A DNA stretch of 64,000 nucleotides from Sulfurovum sp. (GCA_024637255.1 JAGXFO010000012.1:62001-126000), one strand, 5' to 3'; counted from the first letter of the stretch, positions 9,216 through 17,555 are shown. Notes: generated from the sequence alone by a model not told the origin. Numbers and translations are program-made.

Positions 9216-10247
9216 ATGGATTTACACACTAAAAACTATGACTATACTCTCCCAAAAGAGTGTATAGCCACCATGCCGGTCCATCCAAGAGACCATGCAA
9301 AACTTATGGTCTATGACAGAAAGACCGATAACATTACCCATACTGTCTTTAAAAATATTTTAGACTTTTTACCCCCTGAATGTGCTGTATTTCTCAACGA
9401 CACCCGCGTCATCAAAGCACGTATTTTTGGTCGCAAAAAGACTGCAAACAATCAAGGAGGAGGAAAAATAGAACTTCTTTTCAATAAGCCACTTGATGCC
9501 CACCACTTTCTTGTACTCATCAGAGGAAAGGTAAAGATAGGTACAGAACTGTTGTTTGATGATGCTCTTGTGGCTACTATTACCGGATTTAATGATGACG
9601 GTTCGCGTATCGTTACCTTTTTGCATTATGGCAAAACGATACGTTTTGAAGAGTTGGTTCTTGTATTAGACCAGATAGGACACATCCCACTGCCCCCCTA
9701 CATGCAAAGAGAGGACAATAAAGAAGATGAAACAGACTACCAGACACTTTTTGCCAAAAATGCAGGTGCAGTAGCAGCACCGACTGCTTCTTTGCATTTT
9801 ACACCTGAACTTCTTGCTGCATTGGAAGAAAAACATAAAACATATAAAGTCACCCTCCATGTGGGAGCAGGCACCTTTAAACCTGTAGAAGCCGAAGAGA
9901 TTCTGGACCATCCTATGCATTCTGAGTATTTTGATATACCCCAATCATCTGCGGAAATACTGGACAGCCAAACACCTCTATTGGCTATAGGCACAACGGT
10001 TACAAGAACGATTGAATATTATGTACGAACCAAAAAAACGCAAGGGGAGTGCGACCTCTTTTTAAACCCTTCCAATCCTCCTCAAAGAGTCACCCATTTA
10101 CTCACCAATTTCCATTTACCAAAAAGTACCCTCATTATGCTGGTAAGTTCATTTATAGGAAGAGAAAAAACGTTACACTTATATAAAGAGGCTATAGAAA
10201 AAAATTACAGATTTTTCTCTTATGGCGATACTATGCTAATACTATAG
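9216..10247 (+). CDS. queA: tRNA preQ1(34) S-adenosylmethionine ribosyltransferase QueA
   Basis: QueA transfers and isomerises the ribosyl part of SAM onto preQ1 in tRNA to make epoxyqueuosine. The 343-residue length is normal. Motifs include YDYTLPKECIA at the start, VFLNDTRVIKARIFGRK, HIPLPPYMQRED, DYQTLFAKNAGAVAAPTAS and TLHVGAGTFKPV. The ATG lies three bases after tatC, which suggests co-expression with the Tat genes; functional links between the two are not known. Confidence 0.96.
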   Translation: MDLHTKNYDYTLPKECIATMPVHPRDHAKLMVYDRKTDNITHTVFKNILDFLPPECAVFLNDTRVIKARIFGRKKTANNQGGGKIELLFNKPLDAHHFLVLIRGKVKIGTELLFDDALVATITGFNDDGSRIVTFLHYGKTIRFEELVLVLDQIGHIPLPPYMQREDNKEDETDYQTLFAKNAGAVAAPTASLHFTPELLAALEEKHKTYKVTLHVGAGTFKPVEAEEILDHPMHSEYFDIPQSSAEILDSQTPLLAIGTTVTRTIEYYVRTKKTQGECDLFLNPSNPPQRVTHLLTNFHLPKSTLIMLVSSFIGREKTLHLYKEAIEKNYRFFSYGDTMLIL

Positions 10248-10259
10248 AAAGGCGCGATC

Positions 10260-10904
10260 ATGACAGTGACATGGAAATATAGTTTTGCATTGCTATTGAC
10301 ACTATTGCTCTTTAGCGGATGCTCGGAGTCAAAACCAAAACCAAAACCATACAGTTATCCGAATTATGAAATTATCAAACCTGAAAAAACCTGTACGCCC
10401 AACAGAAAAAATATTCAAGAACTGTTAGATTCTTATCTGGATAAGCCTTATGTATGGGCAGAAGAAGGACCAGATGCATTTGACTGTTCTGGGCTTACCT
10501 ACAATATTTATGGCTCTATGGGAATAGACATCCCCCGCGTAGCAAGAGATCAAGCAAAGATGGGAAAACAAGTTGCTTTTGGAAATCTGCATTATGGTGA
10601 CCTGATATTCTTTGGATCAACAAACCAAAAAAGCACACGTATTAATCATGTAGGTATCTATCTTGGTGAAGGATGGTTCGCACATGCCAGTAGCAAAGAC
10701 AGAAAAGTAACTATCAGCCATTTTAAAAAAGAACCTATTTATGCCAAACGAATGAAAGTCTGTAAACGCTATATGAGTCAAGATGAACGTGCCAAATATA
10801 TGAATTGCGATGCGGGTCTTAGAGAAATGAAAACGACAAGCACTGTATACACAACACCGTGGAAATCAGGCATGAAACTACCCAAAAAAGCTGTGCCCAG
10901 CTAG
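10260..10904 (+). CDS. NlpC/P60 family lipoprotein
   Basis: The protein is a predicted lipoprotein (lipobox LFSGC, C21) with a KPKPKP linker and an NlpC/P60 cysteine-peptidase domain. The catalytic Cys is C76 in FDCSG, the His is H130 in INHVGIYLG and a third polar residue is H142 in AHAS. Family members cut peptide bonds in peptidoglycan stems. It lies 12 bases after queA and 62 bases before a clear paralogue, with which it shares SxYVWAEEGP-like and YGSMGI-IPRVAR segments. All catalytic residues are in place, so the enzyme is probably active at the envelope. Confidence 0.87.
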   Translation: MTVTWKYSFALLLTLLLFSGCSESKPKPKPYSYPNYEIIKPEKTCTPNRKNIQELLDSYLDKPYVWAEEGPDAFDCSGLTYNIYGSMGIDIPRVARDQAKMGKQVAFGNLHYGDLIFFGSTNQKSTRINHVGIYLGEGWFAHASSKDRKVTISHFKKEPIYAKRMKVCKRYMSQDERAKYMNCDAGLREMKTTSTVYTTPWKSGMKLPKKAVPS

Positions 10905-10966
10905 GTATTTAAATAGAAAAAGAGTATTATTGATGAAAAGTATCGCCCTACCTGGAAAGAGAAAAA

Positions 10967-11851
10967 ATGCAGCCTTCTAAACATGCCTATACCTTTATGG
11001 TGCTCATATTGGCTTTTATACTTAGCGCCTGCGGGCAAAAACCTCCACATCATCCTAAAAAACCTAACTATGGCATCAAAAAACCGAAGGTTAAATACAA
11101 ACCAAGCAAAAATAGTCTAAATAAAATGGTAAAAGAACTTCAGGGAAGTCCTTATGTCTGGGCCGAAGAAGGGCCAAACAATTTTGACTGTTCTGGCTTT
11201 ACCTACTACCTATATGGGAGTATGGGTATAGAAATACCGCGTGTAGCAAGAGAGCAGGCTAAAAATGGGAATAAAATTAAAATGCAAGAGTTGGCCTATG
11301 GTGATCTCATCTTTTTCGACACAGATGCAAGACGAAAGGGAAACATAACACATGTTGGCATGTATCTGGGTAACGGATGGTTTACACATGCAAGCACCAA
11401 GAACCATGAAGTAATCTATTCAAACCTTCATACTTCTCCCTATTATAAACAAAGATTACGCATCTGCCGAAGATATTTACCCGGCACTAAAACAAAAATT
11501 GCAAGCAAAAATGTCAGACCATGGAAAGCAAAAGAAGTCACAAGGGTAAAGTTGCCTCCTGTAGCACCCACAGCTAATGCTGTTCCTCTTTCGCCTAAAA
11601 TAACTATGCCAAGCAGCACAGGTCACTATTATGTGCAAGTGGGTTCATTTTCAGGAAAACCAAAAAAAGAGTTGCTACACAAGATAACAAGCGCTGGCTA
11701 TCATTACAAAATCATTCGATTTCCTATAAACGGCAGTGAGATCTCTAAGCTTCTCATAGGGCCATACAGTAAAAAAGACCAAGCCCTTAAAATACTACCA
11801 AATGTCAAAGACAAGATACAAAAAGATGCTTTCATTGCAGAAATTCGCTGA
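10967..11851 (+). CDS. NlpC/P60 lipoprotein with C-terminal SPOR domain
   Basis: This is a paralogue of the gene just upstream: lipobox ILSAC (C22), an NlpC/P60 domain with C75 in FDCSG and H129 in ITHVGMYLG, then a proline-rich linker and a SPOR domain from about residue 211 (HYYVQVGSFSG) to the end. SPOR domains bind denuded glycan at division sites, so this copy is likely directed to the septum while the first copy is not. An ATG at 10967 follows GGAAAGAG. Together they look like a tandem duplication in which one copy gained a targeting domain. Confidence 0.87.
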   Translation: MQPSKHAYTFMVLILAFILSACGQKPPHHPKKPNYGIKKPKVKYKPSKNSLNKMVKELQGSPYVWAEEGPNNFDCSGFTYYLYGSMGIEIPRVAREQAKNGNKIKMQELAYGDLIFFDTDARRKGNITHVGMYLGNGWFTHASTKNHEVIYSNLHTSPYYKQRLRICRRYLPGTKTKIASKNVRPWKAKEVTRVKLPPVAPTANAVPLSPKITMPSSTGHYYVQVGSFSGKPKKELLHKITSAGYHYKIIRFPINGSEISKLLIGPYSKKDQALKILPNVKDKIQKDAFIAEIR

Positions 11852-11878
11852 TTAAGGGTTTTTTAAAAGCAAGAAATC

Positions 11879-11908
11879 CACTCCCAAAAGTAGAGCCAGG
11901 GAGTGTTT
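11879..11908. terminator. bidirectional terminator-like stem
   Basis: CACTCCC (11879-11885) and GGGAGTG (11899-11905) form a perfect seven-base stem with a 13-base loop, followed by TTT on the plus strand. It lies between the ends of two convergent genes, the SPOR lipoprotein and the hybrid sensor, and could stop both. Confidence 0.55.
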
Positions 11909-11918
11909 ACGCGGACAA

Positions 11919-14090
11919 TCAAACGGCAGTAAGATACTTGTTGATGGATTTGTTTAATGTTTGTATCTCAAAGATATATTTTTCTTGGTAGCTTACCAGT
12001 AATTCATACTTCTTGTAGAGTATTTGCTGGAGTATCTCCGTAACAAGTTCATGCATATCTTTTGCACCGATCGCTCCAGTTAAGCCTCGCATATCTACAC
12101 ACAGCATCCTTACTTGTTCGTAACGGTGTTCCCGTATCAATTTACTAAAAATAATATCACTTGTACCATAGGCTTCAATAAATTCTTTCAGTACTTCAAT
12201 ATAAAGCGCTTCACTTTTGTTTGCATGCCTGATGCCTTCGTCGATATTTATACCTGGATAATCAATCTTTTTCTTAGGTTCAACTTCTTTTTCCCGCACT
12301 TTAGCGACAGGAGAATCGGAAAGATAGATAGTAAGCGCCGTATAAAGTTTACCAATATTCAGAGGCTTTGCCAAAAATGCATTAATACCACTATTGAACA
12401 TTTTTTGTATTTCACTATCTAAGACCAATGCCGTAAAAGCAACAATAGGGAGTCCGTCAAACTTACTATCAAGTCGTATCATCTGTGTAGCAGTATACCC
12501 ATCCATAATAGGCATGTTAATATCCATAAGAACCAAATCAAAAGTGACTTTAGCGGCCCTTACAATGCTCACGGCTTCCTGTCCGTTATTTGCTATACTA
12601 ATATTAATACCAGAAAGATGCAATAAATTGATGAGAACTTTTTGATTAATGAGATTGTCTTCAACAATAAGAATATTTTTTCCAGAAAAATCTTTAAAAG
12701 AATTTTGCGTTATGCCTTTGGTCTCAGCTATATGTGTTTTATGTGTCTGAACACGTTTTACTGTCTCTTTTTTATCTTCATGTATATATATAGAACTCTT
12801 GATGTCATACATATTCACAATCATTTCAAAAATACGTTCTTGATTTAATGGTTTAAAAAGATAAATATCTATCACTTCATTGACAAAACCCTTTTTGTCC
12901 GACTGCAGTAATGAGTTAAGTGCTATGACCTTAAGCTCTTTCCCCATTTTTATTTTATTAAAATACTCAACCAGTCTAACATTCAAAAGGCTCTCATGCA
13001 GCACAATAATATCATAAGGGGTGAGATTGGGAATATTTTTTACAAATTCTTCTTTAGAGAGAACTTTGACTTCATGTTTAAAGTATGCAAACATTTTTTT
13101 AATGGCCAAACCTGAATTATAATTACTATCTACAATTAAGACTTTTTTCTCCTTTAGTATTTTCTCTGGCAGCCTATACATTCTTTGATTTGATTTTTCC
13201 ACTACATCAAAAGGCAAGGTTAGTGTAATTGTACTCCCCTTGCCAACCGTACTTTGAACTGATAGTTCTCCATCCATCATGCCAAGTAGCTCATTTGCTA
13301 CAAAAAGTCCCAACCCTACATAAGCACCTGTTTTTTCGTCATAATAGGGAATAAACAGATTATTTAATGCTTCAGAATCAAGACCTCTACTCACATCAAT
13401 AAACTGAAACTGTAGCTCCACTCCTTCTTCAAAGGTATCAAACATAGATATCTCTAATTTAACCTCACTCAAATCTTCCTGATCCATGATGTGCGCAAGT
13501 ATGCTGCTAAGTATTTGTCCCAGATGTAGGGAGTCTCCCACCAGACTCCTTGGTATGTTTTTGTCAATATCAAAAATAAGTTCAACATAACTTCCAGCGA
13601 ATTCCGAGCAGATAGAGCCGGATAACTCATTGAGTACGTTATTGATATTGAACTCTTCATTGATAATCTCAATTTTTTTTGACTTTAGCCTTAAAAAACC
13701 TATGAGATCATTGGTTACATCTAAAAGTCTGGTTTCAACGCTGCTCAAAATTTCCCCTCCGTATTTCAACGTCTGGGATGAGTTATCTATGCTTTTCTGG
13801 CCTCTATCAAGTGCCAACTTTGCCATACTGTGGATATTTTCACTCATATTGGTAAGCAGAATATTTTGATTCTTTTCCATTTGCAATTGTCTATCAAGCA
13901 TAGCTTGATGCAGCTTCTGCATATTACGCGCTTGCTGAGATGAAATAAACAATATCGCTATTCCCACGACTCCTAAAGCAAAAAGAGCTATCCATATCCA
14001 GAAGGTTTCTATTTCTGAACCTTCGCCTGCTTGCGCATATGTCATCATACTAAAGCACATAGCCGCCATATTTCTCTTATTAAAATACAT
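11919..14090 (-). CDS. hybrid sensor-kinase-like protein with degenerate kinase, receiver and Hpt domains
   Basis: The 723 residues hold a short signal-like N-terminus, a membrane helix (about 30-50), a HisKA-like coiled region, a HATPase domain (about 145-295), two receiver domains (about 316-427 and 471-590) and an Hpt-like domain (about 612-720). The usual H-box histidine is replaced by E84 in TNMSENIHS, the N-box lacks its asparagine, and the G1 box reads DVSRGL instead of D-x-G. Receiver 1 has H365 where the phospho-aspartate belongs. The Hpt site reads CVDMRG, with V665 in place of histidine. Receiver 2 is complete (E477, D478, D523, K575). Only that domain should accept phosphate; the rest may act as scaffold. 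No partner regulator is adjacent. Confidence 0.85.
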   Translation of the reverse strand: MYFNKRNMAAMCFSMMTYAQAGEGSEIETFWIWIALFALGVVGIAILFISSQQARNMQKLHQAMLDRQLQMEKNQNILLTNMSENIHSMAKLALDRGQKSIDNSSQTLKYGGEILSSVETRLLDVTNDLIGFLRLKSKKIEIINEEFNINNVLNELSGSICSEFAGSYVELIFDIDKNIPRSLVGDSLHLGQILSSILAHIMDQEDLSEVKLEISMFDTFEEGVELQFQFIDVSRGLDSEALNNLFIPYYDEKTGAYVGLGLFVANELLGMMDGELSVQSTVGKGSTITLTLPFDVVEKSNQRMYRLPEKILKEKKVLIVDSNYNSGLAIKKMFAYFKHEVKVLSKEEFVKNIPNLTPYDIIVLHESLLNVRLVEYFNKIKMGKELKVIALNSLLQSDKKGFVNEVIDIYLFKPLNQERIFEMIVNMYDIKSSIYIHEDKKETVKRVQTHKTHIAETKGITQNSFKDFSGKNILIVEDNLINQKVLINLLHLSGINISIANNGQEAVSIVRAAKVTFDLVLMDINMPIMDGYTATQMIRLDSKFDGLPIVAFTALVLDSEIQKMFNSGINAFLAKPLNIGKLYTALTIYLSDSPVAKVREKEVEPKKKIDYPGINIDEGIRHANKSEALYIEVLKEFIEAYGTSDIIFSKLIREHRYEQVRMLCVDMRGLTGAIGAKDMHELVTEILQQILYKKYELLVSYQEKYIFEIQTLNKSINKYLTAV

Positions 14091-14294
14091 GTGATTTACC
14101 TTGTCTATTATAATTTTATATTCTTCTATTATTTTATCAAAGGATTTTGCATTTTTACTTATTTGAACGCATTAAATAAGAAGATATTATATTTTTGGTT
14201 AAGTTTAGACACTTCTATAAATAATGTATTTTTCAAAACTGCGTAGTCACACAAAAACCATAAAGGATGAGGAAGTTTTAGGTACAATTCCACC

Positions 14295-14687
14295 ATGAAA
14301 TTAGCCAGTATAGATGTAGGTCTGAAACGTATAGGTGTAGCGATTTGTCTAGGTGGCAGTATTGTTATACCCCAAAATGCAATCCTGCGTAAAAATCGTA
14401 ATCAAGCCGCAAGAGATATTAGCATTTTCTTGAAAGAGTGGGAGATAGAAAAGCTTATTGTAGGCCTTCCAAAAGATGCTGACAATTCTGAAGAAATGCA
14501 AAGACGCATCAAACATTTTGTTGCACTTCTTGACCTACAAATAGAAGTAGACTACCAAGATGAACAAAATTCGAGTATCGAGGCTAAGGAACTCACCATG
14601 GGTGTGTTCAAACATAAAAAAGATGGCAAGATCGATTCAATCGCTGCAAAGATTATCTTAGAACGTTATATTAGCAGAGGCCTATAG
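14295..14687 (+). CDS. ruvX: RuvX/YqgF RNase H-fold protein
   Basis: This 130-residue protein belongs to the YqgF family, which has an RNase H-like fold and has been linked both to Holliday-junction resolution and to 16S rRNA 5' maturation. It opens with ASIDVGLKRIGVAI, carrying the first catalytic aspartate, has IVGLPKDAD in the middle and KIDSIAAKIILERY near the end with a late aspartate. In related genomes ruvX sits beside dprA; here nagZ, an RNA pair and a thioredoxin gene lie between them. The 3' end overlaps the convergent nagZ by six bases. Confidence 0.88.
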   Translation: MKLASIDVGLKRIGVAICLGGSIVIPQNAILRKNRNQAARDISIFLKEWEIEKLIVGLPKDADNSEEMQRRIKHFVALLDLQIEVDYQDEQNSSIEAKELTMGVFKHKKDGKIDSIAAKIILERYISRGL

Positions 14688-15773
14688 GTTCTTCTTTAGT
14701 TTTTGTATGCGTGCATACGCGTTATCGATACTGGACTCTTTCACTTCTCCAGAACGTATTAGTGCACTAATGCTGTCTACCAGTTTTTTTGTACTTAGCA
14801 CTTTCTTAGGGTCAAGTTGATTGCCAAAAAGTAAGATATCATCACCTGCATTGATGGCAAGTTTAAGAGTATTTTTCAATCCAAATTTCTCAGAAATTGC
14901 ACCCATCTGAAGATCATCAGTGATTACTACACCATGGTAACCCAGTTTCCAGCGCAAAAGCTTTGTAATCGTCTCATAGGAGAGACTTGCAGGGTAATTG
15001 GCATCAATATTTTGATTAAAAACGTGTGCTACCATCACCGTATCGGCCCTATCTTTCAAAAGCCTATAGGGCTCTAACTCTATCTTTTTCCATACATTCG
15101 TCACATCCACAAAGCCTTTATGTGTGTCCCCTACTGAAGAACCGTGGCCGGGAAAATGTTTTATAGAAGTAAGTACGCCATTGCTGTGCATAGCATCTAT
15201 GAAAGTACTCGCATAATTTGCTACCATTTTAGGATCTTTTCCAAATGAGCGGCCCAAACCGTGAATCACATGATTTTTCATATTGATATCCAAATCAACT
15301 ACTGGTGCAAGATCGTAATTAATCCCCACATCCCTAAGCTCCCTACTCATTTTTGTATAGGTTTCTTTTATTTTACTCTGATCCATTTTAATGATCTCAG
15401 AAGCTTGAGGGAATCTGCCATAAAAACCATAGGCACTTTTAAGTCTTTGGACTTTGCCTCCCTCCTGATCAACTGCGATAAGCAACTTTCCATCAGAACT
15501 GCATGCCTGTAATTCTTTCGTCAATTCTCTTAATTGTTTTTTGGAAGCAATATTCTTGGGCTTATTTTTATCCACAGGATTATAGTCAAACAAAATGACT
15601 GCTCCCAGATTATACTGCTGTATATCTCGGCAAATCTGACTCTCTCTGGGTGCATGTGTACCATGAAATCCAACCATAAGCATTTGACCTATTCTGTTTT
15701 CCAACGTAGGCTCCTGTGCCCATACGTGAGTAAACAATAATAACAATACCGTCAATAAAACTTTTTTTATCAT
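14682..15773 (-). CDS. nagZ: beta-N-acetylhexosaminidase, glycoside hydrolase family 3 (NagZ-like)
   Basis: GH3 hexosaminidases remove N-acetylglucosamine from muropeptides during wall recycling. The 363-residue protein shows IGQMLMVGFHG, AVDQEGGKVQRL, KHFPGHGSSVGDTHKG (the His and Asp of the mobile catalytic loop) and VITDDLQMGAI. An N-terminal signal peptide (LLTVLLLLFTHVWA) predicts export, unlike the cytoplasmic enterobacterial NagZ, so it likely works in the periplasm or outer envelope. The two tandem RNA elements lie just upstream on the opposite strand. Confidence 0.88.
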   Translation of the reverse strand: MIKKVLLTVLLLLFTHVWAQEPTLENRIGQMLMVGFHGTHAPRESQICRDIQQYNLGAVILFDYNPVDKNKPKNIASKKQLRELTKELQACSSDGKLLIAVDQEGGKVQRLKSAYGFYGRFPQASEIIKMDQSKIKETYTKMSRELRDVGINYDLAPVVDLDINMKNHVIHGLGRSFGKDPKMVANYASTFIDAMHSNGVLTSIKHFPGHGSSVGDTHKGFVDVTNVWKKIELEPYRLLKDRADTVMVAHVFNQNIDANYPASLSYETITKLLRWKLGYHGVVITDDLQMGAISEKFGLKNTLKLAINAGDDILLFGNQLDPKKVLSTKKLVDSISALIRSGEVKESSIDNAYARIQKLKKNL

Positions 15774-15843
15774 TAGAAATGTCCTTAATTAAATCTTTAG
15801 TCAGAATTATTACTATAGTATAACTACTTTTTATTTGCATACT

Positions 15844-15865
15844 GTTTACCTTCATCTATTATACT
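15844..15865 (+). promoter_or_regulatory. promoter of tandem RNA element 1
   Basis: TTTACCTT at 15845-15852 is followed after seven bases by the -10 box TATACT at 15860-15865. The same block is repeated exactly 178 bases downstream in front of element 2, and a related ACCTT box precedes the thioredoxin gene's TATAAT. Conservation across these positions supports plus-strand transcription starting near 15872. Confidence 0.6.
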
Positions 15866-15871
15866 GCGCCT

Positions 15872-15968
15872 ATAAGAGCATCGAGGGAAACCCTAAATAC
15901 CCCCTTTTTTTTACATAGTTTTAGGACTCCTTTTACATATTTCTCCTTTTTCCCAAAGATGCTCTTTG
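15872..15968 (+). ncRNA. candidate C/U-rich small RNA, copy 1
   Basis: A closing stem AAGAGCATC (15874-15882) / GATGCTCTT (15958-15966) encloses a short AGGG-AAA-CCCT hairpin option, an alternative stem CCTAAA (15892-15897) / TTTAGG (15920-15925) whose loop carries ACCCCC and a T8 run, and a single-stranded C/U stretch with two CTCCTTTT-type motifs (15927-15934, 15943-15950). Those motifs are complementary to Shine-Dalgarno sequences, so the RNA could block translation of many messages. A similar layout exists in copy 2. No protein fits. A strong terminator is missing: only three T follow the closing stem, so the 3' end is uncertain. Confidence 0.6.
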
Positions 15969-16021
15969 GAAACCTCTCCTTATTCGTTTTTATCCATAAC
16001 CACATCTTCTATTAGTATTCA

Positions 16022-16043
16022 GTTAACCTTATCGTATTATACT
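16022..16043 (+). promoter_or_regulatory. promoter of tandem RNA element 2
   Basis: GTTAACCTT (16022-16030) and TATACT (16038-16043) repeat the promoter of element 1 at a fixed 178-base offset. The start is expected near 16050. Confidence 0.6.
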
Positions 16044-16049
16044 TATTTC

Positions 16050-16153
16050 ATAAGAGCATCGGTAAATAAACCCTAGTTTCCCTTTTTATTTTACTTAAGG
16101 TTTATTTTAAATATCATATCCCTCCTCCCTTTTAGATTTACGATGCTCTTTGA
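16050..16153 (+). ncRNA. candidate C/U-rich small RNA, copy 2
   Basis: The closing stem is AAGAGCATCG (16052-16061) / CGATGCTCTT (16141-16150), one pair longer than in copy 1. The inner stem is AAATAAACC (16064-16072) / GGTTTATTT (16099-16107), nine perfect pairs with a different sequence but the same place as the inner stem of copy 1; its loop holds TTTCCCTTTTT. The following open stretch carries TCCCTCCTCCC (16119-16129), a strong anti-Shine-Dalgarno motif. Conserved architecture with changed paired bases is evidence that RNA structure, not sequence, is kept. Confidence 0.62.
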
Positions 16154-16192
16154 AAAATCTTTTACACAATTACGAGCCACTACACGTTTTTT

Positions 16193-16213
16193 ACACCTTC
16201 TATAGTGTATAAT
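16193..16213 (+). promoter_or_regulatory. promoter of the TlpA-like gene
   Basis: ACACCTT at 16193-16199 and TATAAT at 16208-16213 stand about 28 bases before the thioredoxin ATG. The ACCTT-N8-TATAAT spacing resembles the two RNA promoters upstream. Confidence 0.5.
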
Positions 16214-16241
16214 TAATAAAATTATAAAAAAGGTTCATTTT

Positions 16242-16772
16242 ATGAAAAACATATTTAACGCCCTTCTACTTTTTTCACTTTTGACTTATGTACAGGCAGC
16301 TGAAAACGAAAAACCTTCAGTACAAATGACAATGACCGATGTAGCAGGACAAACTTATGATGTCGTTGGTACAGAACAGGGTCTCACCATTAAAGGACTT
16401 GAAGGAAAAATTGTCTTTTTGGAGTTTTTTGGTCACAAATGTCCCCCCTGTTTGGCCTCCATTCCACACTTGATTAATCTGCAAAATAAATACAAGGATA
16501 CGCTAGCCATTGTGGCCATTGAAGTACAAGGATACAACAATCAGGAAGTAGCAGCATTCGTAAAAGAAAAAGGTATTAATTACATTGCCGTAGCAGAAGA
16601 GAAGGCTGGAGAACTTGTTGATTATATCTCTCAAAGAGCACAATGGAACGGCAGTATCCCTTTCCTTGTAGCACTAGACACCAAAGGTGATGTACAATTC
16701 GTACAAGCAGGAATGCTTCCAGAATCATCACTTGAAGAACTTATTTCACAACTTTCAAAAACTGCAAAATAA
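16242..16772 (+). CDS. TlpA/ResA-like periplasmic thioredoxin
   Basis: The 176-residue protein has a signal peptide (MKNIFNALLLFSLLTYVQA) and a thioredoxin fold of the TlpA type. The redox pair is C67-P-P-C70 in GHKCPPC and the cis-proline lies in GSIPFLVAL. Such proteins reduce disulfides in the periplasm, for example in apocytochrome c before heme attachment; the actual target is unknown. It has its own promoter and converges on dprA only six bases after its stop. Confidence 0.85.
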   Translation: MKNIFNALLLFSLLTYVQAAENEKPSVQMTMTDVAGQTYDVVGTEQGLTIKGLEGKIVFLEFFGHKCPPCLASIPHLINLQNKYKDTLAIVAIEVQGYNNQEVAAFVKEKGINYIAVAEEKAGELVDYISQRAQWNGSIPFLVALDTKGDVQFVQAGMLPESSLEELISQLSKTAK

Positions 16773-16778
16773 TTCTCT

Positions 16779-17555
16779 TTAGCTAAGTCTCACGATACCA
16801 TTTTGTATCGTGATGAACCCTTCGAGCTCTGCTTCATACACCCTGTCTCCAAACTTTTCAAGACTCTCATCAAACGTAGGTGTAGTTTGACAATAATAAA
16901 AGAAATCATCCTTTATTATAGAATCATCTGCTACCTGTCCAAAACGTAAAGCAAATGTTTCTATATCATGTATGGCTGTTGCCTGCAGTGTATTAAGCAA
17001 GGTGTTAGTTCCAGAGCTTTCGTCCAGTCTTTGAGGCAAAACAAATATCTTTTTACCCATCTTCAAAGCGTACTCTGCTGAACGCATTGATCCACTGTCT
17101 AATTCTGCTTCTGTGATGACGAGTATATCTCCAAGGGCTACCACCAGTTCATTTCGTACCACAAAACTCCACCCCGTTGCCCTAAACCCGTCATTAAACT
17201 GGCTAAGCAAAAGTCCCTTCTTCTCAATATCTGCTATAAGATTTTTGTTGACTGCCGGGTAGCGGATATCCAATCCGTTTGCCACAACTGCGATGGTGTT
17301 GCCTTCTCCTGCTCCGGAGTGCGCTATAGCATCTACGCCCATGGCTGCACCACTCACTACACATACCCCTCGTTTAGCTAAAGCTTTCGCAATGCTAAAA
17401 GTGAATTGGCGTGTATAATTTGAAGGTTTTCTTGTGCCGACTATTGAAACCATGGGTCGCTGTAGCAATCCAAGATTTCCCTCATAATAGAGTGTAGACG
17501 GGTATTTTTTCATCACTTCAAGTATGGGTATATACTGCGTAAGTATTTGGCTCAT
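16779..17555 (-). CDS. dprA: DNA processing protein DprA
   Basis: DprA protects incoming single-stranded DNA and loads RecA during natural transformation. The Rossmann-like core shows SIVGTRKPSNY, VVSGAAMGVDAIAH, TIAVVANGLDIRYP, LLSQFNDGF and AELDSGSMRSAEYAL, all family motifs. I place the start at 17555, where AAAGG stands six bases upstream and the protein opens MSQILTQYIP; an in-frame ATG at 17615 would add 20 residues without a ribosome site. It implies that the organism can take up DNA, at least potentially. Confidence 0.92.
   Translation of the reverse strand: MSQILTQYIPILEVMKKYPSTLYYEGNLGLLQRPMVSIVGTRKPSNYTRQFTFSIAKALAKRGVCVVSGAAMGVDAIAHSGAGEGNTIAVVANGLDIRYPAVNKNLIADIEKKGLLLSQFNDGFRATGWSFVVRNELVVALGDILVITEAELDSGSMRSAEYALKMGKKIFVLPQRLDESSGTNTLLNTLQATAIHDIETFALRFGQVADDSIIKDDFFYYCQTTPTFDESLEKFGDRVYEAELEGFITIQNGIVRLS
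16790..16813. terminator. inverted repeat within the dprA 3' end
   Basis: TCACGATAC (16790-16798) and GTATCGTGA (16805-16813) form a nine-base stem with a six-base loop. It lies inside the last codons of dprA and just after the convergent thioredoxin gene, where it could serve as a transcription stop for the latter. No long T-run follows, so the call is tentative. Confidence 0.35.

Noticed and set aside
15841..16165. Possible short CRISPR array
   Set aside because: Only two units, spaced 178 bases, with conserved promoters and internal stems rather than equal repeats with unique spacers; no cas genes.
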